DNA of 64,000 bases from JAENVU01 sp046598395 (GTDB lineage Bacteria > Actinomycetota > Acidimicrobiia > IMCC26256 > JAENVU01). The stretch is from the NCBI GenBank assembly GCA_046598395.1, contig JBKJIQ010000027.1:51544-115543 (forward strand), written 5' to 3'. The notes beneath the pieces were generated by a model, which was not told where the DNA came from, searched no databases, and was given only the letters and a program-made list of their open reading frames with translations. The translations under genes and the position numbers were made by a program. Of the stretch, positions 56,362 through 64,000 are shown piece by piece (within the stretch, counting starts at the first letter, position 1; each line of letters begins with the position of its first letter).

Positions 56362-58908
56362 GTGGCAACCACCAAGGCGAAACCGGCGGCGAAGGCTTCG
56401 AAGCGGAAGGCGTCCGCCAAGCGGCCGCCTGCCAAGCGGGCCGCGAGCACGAAGGCGCCGGCGAAGCGGGGCCCGGCTCGCCGGCCCGGCTCGAGGTCAG
56501 CTTCGGGACCCTCGCGGGTCCGGGAGGCCGCTCGTACGCAACTCGGCGGCCACGGCACCGATGCGTTGGCGCTGGGAGTCTTGGTCCTCGGACTGCTCGC
56601 AGGGCTCGCACTCGCGACTGATCTGACCGGCCCCATCGGCGCAGCGTTGGGCGACGGCCTCACCGCATTATTTGGCAACGGAGCATTCCTCGTCCCGGTG
56701 TCCCTCATCGCCGTTGCGGTCCTGCTGCTCTGGCGCCGCACCGACGACGAGACTCCCGCCGCGCCGTTGCGGGTCGGTCTCGGCGCAGTGTTGGTCTTGC
56801 TTGCGGCCGCCGGTCTCATGCACGTGCTCGGTGGCGCGCCGACAATCTCGGGCGCGGTGGACCCACTGCGCAACGCTGGCGGCTACTTCGGTGCTGTGGT
56901 GGGCGCGCCGCTTGCGAGTGGTCTCGGAACAGTGGGGGCCGCAGTCGTTCTTGTAGGGCTGTTGGGCTTCGGCCTGCTGTTGGCGCCGGGCGTCTCGATC
57001 CGACGCGTCCTCGGGCTCGTCGCAACGTCTGCGGCGTACGCACGGGGCGTCGTGGTCGACATGTTGGAGCTGCGGAGCACCCGCGGATCAGGCGATGGTG
57101 ACGCGGAGGACCTCGAAGCTGACAACGGTGAGGATGCGGAAGCTGCATCAGATCGGCGCCCGTTGCCGTCTCGCCGTACGACGGTTGAGTCCATCGCGAA
57201 TACGTCGGTGCTCGATCTCGAATCTGAGGCGGCCGCCGATCCGCCGGTTGACGAGTACGGCTACGAAGAAGAACCGATGACCGCGGAGGTCGCGGAACTC
57301 GACGACGACGAAGCGGATGAGGAAGTCGATGAGGTCGCGGACCTCGAGGTGATCGCGCCCGTTGAGGTTGCAGTGCGGGAAGACGCGAAGGGTCAGATGG
57401 CGATTGACCTCACCGCCTACGGACACAGTGAGTGGACGTTGCCGCCGCGCGATCTGCTGAAGCGCAGCACGGCGAAGGCGCTTGACCAAAAGGCGGTCGA
57501 GCAGGGCGGCGAAGTGCTCCAGGCCACGCTGCGGGACTTCGGTGTCGACGCGAATCTGATTGGCATGACCGTGGGGCCGACCGTGACTCGTTACGAACTC
57601 GAGCTCGCGCCCGGGGTCAAGGTCAACCGCGTCACGGGCCTCAGCCACGACATTGCCTACGCGATGGCGAGCCCCGACGTTCGCATCCTCGCCCCTATCC
57701 CGGGGCGCAGCGCGATCGGTGTTGAAGTCCCGAACAAGCAACGACAGCTCGTCACCCTGGGCGACATCCTGATGTCGCCGGAGGCCGCCGAAGCCACGCA
57801 CCCCCTCGAGTGTGGTCTCGGTCGTGACATTGCCGGGAAGTCACACATGCTCAACCTCTCCGCGATGCCCCATTTGCTGATCGCGGGTCAGACTGGTGCG
57901 GGGAAGTCCAGCTGTATCAACAGCCTGATCACTTCGATACTCATGCGCTGCACTCCGGAGCAGGTACGGATGATCCTCGTCGACCCCAAGCGCGTGGAGC
58001 TCGGTCAGTACAACGGCCTGCCGCACCTTCTGACCGAGGTGGTCACGAGTCCGAAGAAGGCCGCGAACGCACTCGAGTGGGCGGTGCGGGAAATGGACAT
58101 GCGTTACGACCTGCTCGCCGAGGCGGGCGTACGTGATGTCACCGGTTACAACGCGATGTTTGACCGCGGCGAACTCCCCACGACGGAGAATCCCGATCCG
58201 CACGGTGGGAGAACCTATGAGCGATTGCCGTACATCCTCATCGTCGTCGACGAGCTGAACGACCTCATGATGGTGGCGGCGCGTGACGTTGAGTCGAGCA
58301 TCTGCCGTATCGCGCAGATGGCCCGAGCAGTGGGTATCCACTTGGTGATCGCGACGCAGCGGCCATCGGTCGACGTGATCACGGGCGTGATCAAGGCCAA
58401 TGTGCCGAGCCGACTCGCGTTCTCGGTGAGCACGCTCGCCGACTCGCGCGTCATTTTGGACCAACCCGGCGCGGAGAAGCTGATCGGCCACGGCGACATG
58501 CTGCTGATGTCCGCTTCGTCGTCGCGTGCTCAGCGCATCCAGGGCTCGTGGGTCGACGAAGAATGTGTGCGCAAGGCCGTGGCGCATTGGCGCCGCCAGG
58601 TCCAGACTCCTCAGTACATCGAGGGTCTCCAGGCCGACACGTCCTCGTCGTCGGGTGGCGGCGGCCGTTCTGGGAACGGATCCGATGACGATGACGAACT
58701 CCTCGCCGAAGCGATGGAGTTGGTCGTGCGGAGTGGGCTCGGGTCCACCTCGATGCTCCAGCGCAAGCTCCGCGTGGGCTTCGCCCGGGCCGGTCGGTTG
58801 ATGGACTTGCTCGAGCAAAAGGGGATTGTTGGCCCGAGCGAGGGCTCGAAAGCTCGCTCGGTCATGATGACCGTCGAGGAATTCGAGGCGATGCACATCG
58901 ACGCGTAG
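56362..58908 (+). CDS. ftsK: DNA translocase FtsK/SpoIIIE
   Basis: A septum-located DNA pump that moves chromosome ends and activates Xer recombination. The 848-residue protein has a basic N-terminal tail (KAKPAAKASKRKASAKRPPA), four membrane helices (residues about 70-230), an acidic linker and the motor. The alpha domain and RecA fold contain LNLSAMPHLLIAGQTGAGKS (Walker A), LVDPKRVELGQYNGLPHLL and YILIVVDELNDLMM (Walker B). The gamma winged helix at the C-terminus (ELVVRSGLGSTSMLQRKLRV) would read DNA polarity motifs. A xer gene lies at the left end of the window. Confidence 0.96.
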   Translation: MATTKAKPAAKASKRKASAKRPPAKRAASTKAPAKRGPARRPGSRSASGPSRVREAARTQLGGHGTDALALGVLVLGLLAGLALATDLTGPIGAALGDGLTALFGNGAFLVPVSLIAVAVLLLWRRTDDETPAAPLRVGLGAVLVLLAAAGLMHVLGGAPTISGAVDPLRNAGGYFGAVVGAPLASGLGTVGAAVVLVGLLGFGLLLAPGVSIRRVLGLVATSAAYARGVVVDMLELRSTRGSGDGDAEDLEADNGEDAEAASDRRPLPSRRTTVESIANTSVLDLESEAAADPPVDEYGYEEEPMTAEVAELDDDEADEEVDEVADLEVIAPVEVAVREDAKGQMAIDLTAYGHSEWTLPPRDLLKRSTAKALDQKAVEQGGEVLQATLRDFGVDANLIGMTVGPTVTRYELELAPGVKVNRVTGLSHDIAYAMASPDVRILAPIPGRSAIGVEVPNKQRQLVTLGDILMSPEAAEATHPLECGLGRDIAGKSHMLNLSAMPHLLIAGQTGAGKSSCINSLITSILMRCTPEQVRMILVDPKRVELGQYNGLPHLLTEVVTSPKKAANALEWAVREMDMRYDLLAEAGVRDVTGYNAMFDRGELPTTENPDPHGGRTYERLPYILIVVDELNDLMMVAARDVESSICRIAQMARAVGIHLVIATQRPSVDVITGVIKANVPSRLAFSVSTLADSRVILDQPGAEKLIGHGDMLLMSASSSRAQRIQGSWVDEECVRKAVAHWRRQVQTPQYIEGLQADTSSSSGGGGRSGNGSDDDDELLAEAMELVVRSGLGSTSMLQRKLRVGFARAGRLMDLLEQKGIVGPSEGSKARSVMMTVEEFEAMHIDA

Positions 58909-58936
58909 TTCAGCGCCGCGTCGACCGCAATCGGCC

Positions 58937-58955
58937 GACGTCAGCCTCTGACGTC
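58937..58955. terminator. Perfect hairpin between convergent ftsK and serine-hydrolase genes
   Basis: GACGTCAG and CTGACGTC flank a CCT loop; the second arm touches the stop of the minus-strand gene. It could serve both strands as a weak terminator, though no U-tract is visible. Confidence 0.4.
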
Positions 58956-60117
58956 AGACGCTTGCATAGGCCGCGCGCAACAGGTTGCGAGGTCGTCGGT
59001 CCTCGTTCGCACCCACGACCATCCGGTTCATGACGTAGCCGAATCCGATCCCGTGTTCCGGGTCGGCCAGGCCCAACGAGCCGCCCGCGCCGGAGTGGCC
59101 GAACGCACCGGCTCCGGCCGCGCTCGAGAGAGTTGGTGGCAACGAGAAGCCCAGTCCGTAGTGCATCGGAAAGCCGAGCACGAGGTCGGGGCCGTCGCTG
59201 TGGGTGATCCGGGCTCGCTCCATCGTGTCCGGTGTGAGGAGGCGCACGGCGTCTACGGGACCCACGGTCGCGGCGTACATGCGCGCCACCGCGTGGGCCG
59301 ACGCGATGCCATTCGACGAGGGCAGCTCGCACTCGTGGAGTTGCCGCGTGTTCCACATGTCGTCGTAGTGAAACTGATTGCCGGGGCCGGTGAGCGCGTC
59401 GCCCAAGAGCGTGCCCGGCGCCATGATCGCGTCCATGAAATCGCGGACCTCGGGGTCCTCCGGGATCTTGGGCGCAATGATGCGCGCGACCCGCGATTCT
59501 TCGACTTCGGGTAACCCGATCCACCAATCGAGGCCCAGCGGAGCGGCGACCTCGGTGGCGAAGAAGGTGCCGAGGGTGACTCCCGTGACGCGGCGAACCA
59601 GTTCACCGGTCAACCAACCGAAGGTGCGCAGGTGATAACCAACCGCGGTGCCGGGATCCCAGCGGGTGGCCTGGCGGGCCAACTGCTCGATCACCGGATC
59701 CCACGCGAGCGCCTCGGTGAGGGTGAATGCACCTTCGACCACCGGGAGCCCGGCGGCGTGCGACAACACGTGTCGCACCAAGACGTTTTCCTTGCCGTTC
59801 GCTGCGAACTCGGGCCAGTAGGCCGCGACCGGCGCGTCGGGATCGAGTTGGCCGGACTCGATGAGACGATTGGCACATACCGCGGTGGCCCCTTTGGTGG
59901 TGGAGAAGACCAGGGCAATCGTCTGGTGGTCCCACTCGCGAGCGGTGGGCGGATCCGCGACCCCGCCAATGATGTCCACGACCGGCACACCATCGGCGTA
60001 GACGCAGCAGGCTGCGCCGATCTCTCCATGCTCGAAGTTCCTTGCGAACGCGTCCGCCACCGCGCCCCAGCCCGGCTCCACGAGTCCACGAACGGTGACG
60101 CTGCGCGGTTCGGTCAT
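58954..60117 (-). CDS. Serine hydrolase of the beta-lactamase/EstB (S12) family
   Basis: A 387-residue protein with the class C beta-lactamase fold. The nucleophile motif SxxK is STTK in FSTTKGATAV. A Tyr motif (YHLRTFGWLTGELVRRVTG) takes the place of YxN, and HSGAGG stands for the KTG box. There is no signal peptide, so it is likely a cytoplasmic esterase or peptidase-like enzyme and not a resistance beta-lactamase. ATG 60117 lies 7 nt after TACACT and has no ribosome-binding site. It is divergent from rimO. Frames extending upstream overlap rimO antisense and are rejected. Confidence 0.86.
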   Translation of the reverse strand: MTEPRSVTVRGLVEPGWGAVADAFARNFEHGEIGAACCVYADGVPVVDIIGGVADPPTAREWDHQTIALVFSTTKGATAVCANRLIESGQLDPDAPVAAYWPEFAANGKENVLVRHVLSHAAGLPVVEGAFTLTEALAWDPVIEQLARQATRWDPGTAVGYHLRTFGWLTGELVRRVTGVTLGTFFATEVAAPLGLDWWIGLPEVEESRVARIIAPKIPEDPEVRDFMDAIMAPGTLLGDALTGPGNQFHYDDMWNTRQLHECELPSSNGIASAHAVARMYAATVGPVDAVRLLTPDTMERARITHSDGPDLVLGFPMHYGLGFSLPPTLSSAAGAGAFGHSGAGGSLGLADPEHGIGFGYVMNRMVVGANEDRRPRNLLRAAYASV

Positions 60118-60124
60118 AGGGCGG

Positions 60125-60150
60125 AGTGTAGGAACACTCGCCGGTAGGAT
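60125..60150. promoter_or_regulatory. Divergent leaderless promoters of the serine hydrolase and rimO
   Basis: On the minus strand TACACT (60130-60125) is 7 nt before the ATG at 60117. On the plus strand TAGGAT (60145-60150) is 6 nt before the GTG at 60157. Only 39 nt separate the two start codons, so both transcripts must lack a leader or be nearly so. Confidence 0.55.
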
Positions 60151-60156
60151 CCCAGC

Positions 60157-61488
60157 GTGGTCGAACGCTTCTACGTCGAGACGCTCGGCTGCCCAAAGAA
60201 TGCCGTCGACTCGGACAAGGTCGTTGCCAGTTTGATGGCCGACGGACTCGAGCCCGCGACGCGCGCCGAGGATGCCGATCTCGTCGTCGTGAATACGTGC
60301 GCGTTCATCGACGCGGCCCGTCAAGAGTCGGTCGAAGTGGCACTGCATCTCGCGGAGGTGAAGAAGGCGGGAGCGCGGCTGGTGGTGACCGGTTGCATGG
60401 CGGAGCGTTACGGCGACGAACTCGCGAGCGCGCTCCCCGAGGCGGACGCCGTGGTGGGGTTCGCGGGGGAGGGTTCCATCGCGGAGGTCGTGTTGCGCGG
60501 TCGCAAGCCCACGGGCGTTCGTGACTTGTTGGAGCTGCCGCGTCCGGCGCCGACAGCGCCGTGGTCCTACGTCAAGGTGGCCGAGGGCTGCGACCGTGCG
60601 TGCGCGTTCTGTGCGATCCCGTCATTCCGGGGCGCCCAACGCTCGCGCCCGCCGGACGCAATCGTCGCGGAGGTCGCATCGCTCGTCACGCGCGGCGCGG
60701 CCGAGATCGTGCTCGTCGCCCAGGATCTCGCGTGGTACGGCCGAGACGTTGGGCAACCGGGCGCTCTGGCACCATTGTTGCGTCGGCTCGACGAGTTGAC
60801 CGCCGATGGGCTGCAACGCGTTCGTCTCCTGTACCTGTACCCGAGTGAGGTCAAGGATCCGCTCGTCGCCACGATGCTCGAACTCCCAACGGTGGTCCCG
60901 TATTTCGACCTCTCGTTGCAGCACGCTTCGGCGGGACTCTTGCGCCGGATGAAACGGTGGGGAAACGGCGAACGATTCCTCGAAGCGATCGAGGGGATCC
61001 GCGAGCAGGAACCCTCAGCAGCGTTCCGATCGTCGTTTATCGTCGGGTTTCCGGGCGAGACCGAAGACGATCACGATGAGCTGTTGAGCTTCCTGCGCGC
61101 GGCGGCGCTGGATTGGGCCGGGTTCTTCCCGTTCTCTGCGGAAGACGGCACGGCGGCGATGACGCTCGACCGCGTTGTGGATCCGGTGCTCGCGGCGGAG
61201 CGTTTGCGCGAGTGTGGCGATGTCCAGGAACCGATCACCCAAGCCGCTCGCGATGAGCTCGTGGGCGTGTCGATCGAGGTGTTGATCGATGCCGTCGACG
61301 CCGATGGAACCCTGGTGGGCCGGACCCATCGCGAGGCACCCGAAATCGATGGTGTCGTGCGGATCGCCGGTGCCGTGGCTCGTCCCGGCGCGATCGTGCG
61401 GGCGGAGGTCGTTGACGCGATCGGCCCGGATCTGGTGGCGTCACCCGTGCGAGCCGAGCCGCGGTTGGCTGCGGTGAGCCGACGGTGA
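60157..61488 (+). CDS. rimO: Ribosomal protein S12 methylthiotransferase RimO
   Basis: A radical-SAM enzyme that adds a methylthio group to an Asp of ribosomal protein S12. The 443-residue protein has the N-terminal UPF0004 domain with cluster ligands in VETLGCPKNAVDSD, VVNTCAFIDAARQES and VTGCMAERYG. The radical-SAM motif CxxxCxxC is in EGCDRACAFCAIPSFRG. The C-terminal TRAM domain is present. RimO rather than MiaB is supported by GCPKN and by the lack of MiaB-like GCQMN. The stop overlaps pgsA as GTGA. Confidence 0.94.
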   Translation: MVERFYVETLGCPKNAVDSDKVVASLMADGLEPATRAEDADLVVVNTCAFIDAARQESVEVALHLAEVKKAGARLVVTGCMAERYGDELASALPEADAVVGFAGEGSIAEVVLRGRKPTGVRDLLELPRPAPTAPWSYVKVAEGCDRACAFCAIPSFRGAQRSRPPDAIVAEVASLVTRGAAEIVLVAQDLAWYGRDVGQPGALAPLLRRLDELTADGLQRVRLLYLYPSEVKDPLVATMLELPTVVPYFDLSLQHASAGLLRRMKRWGNGERFLEAIEGIREQEPSAAFRSSFIVGFPGETEDDHDELLSFLRAAALDWAGFFPFSAEDGTAAMTLDRVVDPVLAAERLRECGDVQEPITQAARDELVGVSIEVLIDAVDADGTLVGRTHREAPEIDGVVRIAGAVARPGAIVRAEVVDAIGPDLVASPVRAEPRLAAVSRR

Positions 61489-62051
61489 CCTCGCCGATGC
61501 AGTCGATGAAGCGGTTCGGGACCGATGCGTTGGCGACGCCCGCGAACTTCATCACGCTGGCTCGATTGCTCTTCGCGATTCCCACCTTGATTCTCATCGG
61601 CCGCGAGGGTGCCACCTGGCTCACGTGGAGCCTCTGGTTCGTCTTGTGTGCGACCGACAGCCTCGACGGCTGGATGGCCCGACGCGATGGCACCACCCGA
61701 TCGGGCGCGTTTCTTGATCCGATTGCCGACAAAGTCCTCACGCTCGGTGGATTCTTCGTGCTCGTCGCTCGGGGCGATGTGTGGTGGGTCCCGGTCGCAA
61801 TCATGGCGGCACGTGAGGTCTTGGTATCGGTATATCGCATCGTTGCCGGCCGCAAAGGGGTGTCGCTCCCCGCGGTGCCGCTCGGCAAGTTCAAGGCGTT
61901 TCTCCAGATGCTCACCGTCGGTGGGTACGTCTGGCCCCTCACGGCCGATATCGAGTGGCTGTGCGTGTCCTTGCTGTGGGTCGCGGTCGCGCTCACCGTC
62001 GTCTCGGGAATCGACATCATCCGCCGTGGTTACCAAGGAGCCCCAACATGA
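61485..62051 (+). CDS. pgsA: CDP-diacylglycerol-glycerol-3-phosphate 3-phosphatidyltransferase
   Basis: Makes phosphatidylglycerol phosphate in the membrane, using the CDP-diacylglycerol produced by CdsA. The 188-residue protein has the CDP-alcohol phosphotransferase motif D-x2-D-G-x2-A-R-x8-G-x3-D-x3-D, seen as DSLDGWMARRDG then GAFLDPIADK. LITLARLLFAIPTLILI and further hydrophobic stretches give about five helices. The GTG overlaps the rimO stop, and its own stop overlaps the cinA ATG. Phosphatidylinositol-phosphate synthase of the same family is an alternative, but the rimO-pgsA-cinA order favours PgsA. Confidence 0.9.
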   Translation: MTSPMQSMKRFGTDALATPANFITLARLLFAIPTLILIGREGATWLTWSLWFVLCATDSLDGWMARRDGTTRSGAFLDPIADKVLTLGGFFVLVARGDVWWVPVAIMAAREVLVSVYRIVAGRKGVSLPAVPLGKFKAFLQMLTVGGYVWPLTADIEWLCVSLLWVAVALTVVSGIDIIRRGYQGAPT

Positions 62052-63283
62052 GGTGCGATGTCCTCGCAATCGGGACCGAGTTGTTGCTGGGCCAGATCGT
62101 CGACACCAACTCGAGCTGGATTGGTGAACAGCTGGCCATGGTCGGCATCGACACCATGGAACACCGAAAGGTCGGCGACAACCTCCCTCGAATGATCGCG
62201 GCGCTCCAAGAAATGGTGGAGAAGGCCGATGCGGTGATCGTCTGCGGCGGTCTTGGCCCCACCCAAGACGACGTGACCCGCGAGGCGATCGCGGCGGTGA
62301 TGGGTGTACCGCTCGAACGCCGCGAGGAACTCGTGGAACACATCGCGGCGTTGTTCGGATCTCGGTTCCGCGACATGCCTCAGAACAACCTGCGCCAGGC
62401 GGATATCCCCGTGGGCGCCGCCGCGATTCCCAACCCCATCGGCACTGCGCCCGGTGTGCGCGCCGAGGTCAACGGCAAGGTCATCTATGCGGTTCCCGGC
62501 GTGCCCTATGAGATGCACCTGATGCTGAACGAGCAGGTACTGCCGGATCTGTTGACCCGCGCCGGTGAGTCGGCGGCAATCGTGAGCTTGTCCCTGAAGA
62601 CCTGGGGCCAGAGTGAGTCGGGATTGGCCGAGATGATCGCGCACCGGGTCGACGCGCAAACCAACCCGACGATCGCGTTTCTGGCTCGCGGTATCGAGGG
62701 CTTGGTCGTGCGACTGACGGCGAAGGCGCCTTCTGTAGAGGATGCCCGCGCCTTGATCGTGGCCGAGGAAGCAGAGTTGCGCGCCATCCTCGGGACGTTG
62801 GTGTTCGGCATCGACGACGAAACGATCGAACATGCCGCGCTGCACGCCCTCGAGTGTCATGGGTGGTCGCTCGGAGTGGCGGAGTCATTGACTGCCGGCT
62901 TGATCGGCGCGCGCATCGGTGCGGTACCGGGCGCGAGCCGAACCTTCCGCGGCTCGATCGCGTCGTACGCAACCGACGTGAAGCGCGACGTGCTGGGCGT
63001 GACGGCGGAACATGTCGTGAGTGAGGAGTGCGCGCTGCAGATGGCGGTCGGGGCTCAGCGCGTGCTCGGTGCCGACGTTGGAATCGCGGCCACGGGGGTG
63101 GCCGGACCGGACGAGCAGGACGGACAACCGGTGGGGACCGTGTGGTTCGCGATCGCACTGCCCGATCGTGAGCCGGAAGCATTCACGGTTCGGTTGCCGG
63201 GGGACCGGGAACGGATACGCCAGTTCGCCGCGATCTCCTTGTTGAACGCGCTGCGGCAACGCCTCGAGTCCCTCGCCGGATGA
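62048..63283 (+). CDS. cinA: CinA family protein (nicotinamide-nucleotide amidohydrolase/competence-damage type)
   Basis: A 411-residue two-domain protein. The N-terminal MoCF-like domain (about residues 1-170) has DVLAIGTELLLGQIVDTNSS, VIVCGGLGPTQDDVTREAIA and KVIYAVPGVPYEMHLM. The C-terminal PncC domain (about 255-411) has GVAESLTAGLIGARIGAVPG, SYATDVKRDVLGV and GIAATGVAGPDEQDGQPVGT, which deamidates NMN and recycles pyridine nucleotides. The ATG overlaps the pgsA stop, and the stop overlaps thpR. Confidence 0.93.
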   Translation: MRCDVLAIGTELLLGQIVDTNSSWIGEQLAMVGIDTMEHRKVGDNLPRMIAALQEMVEKADAVIVCGGLGPTQDDVTREAIAAVMGVPLERREELVEHIAALFGSRFRDMPQNNLRQADIPVGAAAIPNPIGTAPGVRAEVNGKVIYAVPGVPYEMHLMLNEQVLPDLLTRAGESAAIVSLSLKTWGQSESGLAEMIAHRVDAQTNPTIAFLARGIEGLVVRLTAKAPSVEDARALIVAEEAELRAILGTLVFGIDDETIEHAALHALECHGWSLGVAESLTAGLIGARIGAVPGASRTFRGSIASYATDVKRDVLGVTAEHVVSEECALQMAVGAQRVLGADVGIAATGVAGPDEQDGQPVGTVWFAIALPDREPEAFTVRLPGDRERIRQFAAISLLNALRQRLESLAG

Positions 63284-63864
63284 CCGCACTGCGGCGCGCG
63301 TTTCTCGCCGCGGTGCCACCCGACGAGGTGCTCGATGTCATCGCCGAGTTGGCGTCGCCTCGACCCCGGTCCGGATTTCGATCCGGGCTTCGATTGCCCT
63401 CGCGCTCCCCGTTGCAGTGGACACTGCGAGCGCAATGGCATGTGACGATCCAGTATTTCGGCAAGGTCGCAGACTCGGATGACCTCGTCGGCTCGCTCGC
63501 CGGTGCGATCGCGGTGGTACCCGCGGCGCGGGTCCAACTCCAGGGCGCGGGCGGCTTCCCCAGCGCGCGCAATGCATCGGTGTATTGGCTCGGGGTTGCC
63601 GATCCCGAGCCGTTGACCGTGCTGCACACCGCCGTCATGGCGAGCGCGAACCGGTTCGTGCGCACCCGCGACGAGACGTCCTACCAGCCGCATCTCACGC
63701 TGGCCCGCCTCCCATCGAGGAAGAACTTGAGGCAGGACGTTGCGGCATTGGACGGATATTCGATTGGGCCGGCGTGGCTCGTGGACGAGGTGGTGTTGAT
63801 GGAAAGTGAATCGCGCAAGGACGGCGCGCAGTACCACCAGATCGCGCGGTTCCCCCTCGGCTGA
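63280..63864 (+). CDS. thpR: RNA 2',3'-cyclic phosphodiesterase (2H phosphoesterase)
   Basis: A 194-residue member of the LigT/ThpR 2H family, which opens 2',3'-cyclic phosphates. Both HxTx motifs are present: WHVTIQYFGKV and PHLTLARLP. The start RRAFLAAVPPDEV matches the usual R.F.A..P opening. An Arg/Ser-rich insert at residues 28-46 is longer than in most homologs. The ATG overlaps the cinA stop. The stop codon forms part of a 15-bp tandem repeat. Confidence 0.9.
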   Translation: MTALRRAFLAAVPPDEVLDVIAELASPRPRSGFRSGLRLPSRSPLQWTLRAQWHVTIQYFGKVADSDDLVGSLAGAIAVVPAARVQLQGAGGFPSARNASVYWLGVADPEPLTVLHTAVMASANRFVRTRDETSYQPHLTLARLPSRKNLRQDVAALDGYSIGPAWLVDEVVLMESESRKDGAQYHQIARFPLG

Positions 63865-63905
63865 ATGTTCACGCTCTGAATGTTCACGCTCTGAACTCTC
63901 ACGTT
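63861..63905 (+). repeat. 15-bp tandem repeat at the end of thpR (3 units)
   Basis: CTGAATGTTCACGCT occurs twice exactly (63861-63875, 63876-63890), then a degenerate CTGAACTCTCACGTT. The first unit contains the thpR stop codon, and the last contains the normal stop position of the convergent HNH gene. Confidence 0.85.
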
Positions 63906-64000
63906 CTTGGTGGGCCGCGGGTGGGGTTGGGGTCTGTGGGGGGTTGAACTGCCAGGTGTTTTGGGGGTGTTGGGTGAGGGTCCAGCCGTGTTCGAGCATG
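63899..64000 (-). pseudogene. 3' end of a second DUF222-HNH gene, with a likely frameshift in a C-tract
   Basis: The last codons of a minus-strand gene closely matching the end of the DUF222-HNH gene at 39099-40325: MLEHGWTLTQHPQNTWQFNP against MLEHGWTLTRDPEGTWKFKP. In the intact copy TDPNPTRGPP and a stop follow. Here the same residues lie in the next frame, after a run of six Cs, and would end with the TGA at 63901-63899. In the original frame translation would run on into the antisense of thpR. One missing C explains this; it may be a real mutation or a sequencing error. The HNH core lies outside the window. Confidence 0.65.

Noticed and set aside
58954..60117. Serine hydrolase considered as an antibiotic-resistance beta-lactamase
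   Set aside because: There is no signal peptide, YxN and KTG are replaced, and the sequence fits the EstB-type esterase group.

Overview
The window is 64 kb of dense, high-GC chromosome from a Gram-positive-lineage actinobacterium. The evidence is the order whiG sigma factor, M23 protein, rpsB, tsf, pyrH, frr, cdsA, dxr, rseP, ispG; a MurT/GatD pair; an F420-type Ddn-family protein; DUF222-HNH genes; and many promoters of the form TANNNT placed 6-8 nt before a start codon, as expected for leaderless mRNAs. Class Acidimicrobiia is my best guess, but this is inference from gene content and not a database match. It is core chromosome: I see no prophage, integrated plasmid, IS element, CRISPR array, rRNA or tRNA.

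Layout. 1-5262: the 3' part of a Xer recombinase, a WhiG/FliA sigma factor, a secreted M23-like/lipase fusion and a membrane-anchored PQQ-type beta-propeller. 5263-13911: the translation, lipid and isoprenoid run rpsB-tsf-pyrH-frr-cdsA-dxr-rseP-ispG. 13936-17586 (minus): gatD and murT (peptidoglycan amidation) with two methyltransferases. 17631-19067: an amidase. 19097-21842 (minus): a sulfur-assimilation operon, sir-cysH, preceded by a short ORF ending in Cys codons that overlaps a terminator-like hairpin. 21900-28317: a RidA-like protein, a pentapeptide-repeat protein, a possibly frameshifted lipoprotein, proS, a LigC-like DNA ligase, and a minus-strand methyltransferase/desaturase pair. 28375-37602: the rimP-nusA-ylxR-infB operon behind a structured leader, then a Ddn-like gene, DUF503, rbfA, nrnA, truB and ribF. 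37583-40325 (minus): an AHSA1/TIGR03086 fusion with its ArsR regulator, and a DUF222-HNH gene. 40466-46623: rpsO, pnp, an M16 peptidase, dapB and a TetR gene. 46640-52605: a methyltransferase, a second TetR gene with a clear operator controlling a diiron protein, a GDPD and a molybdopterin oxidoreductase. 52649-63864: rnj, an SDR, a tandem GNAT, ftsK, a serine hydrolase (minus), rimO, pgsA, cinA and thpR. 63899-64000: the 3' end of a second DUF222-HNH gene.

How it works together. Most genes serve ribosome biogenesis, RNA turnover (pnp, rnj, nrnA, thpR), envelope synthesis (cdsA, pgsA, dxr, ispG, murT/gatD) and division (ftsK). Stops and starts often overlap as ATGA or GTGA, so translational coupling is widespread. 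The most informative non-coding parts are the cysteine-type attenuator at 21675-21842, the three-hairpin leader before rimP-nusA, the structured pnp leader, two TetR/ArsR operators that sit inside their own promoters, and short 15-16 bp tandem repeats at four gene ends.
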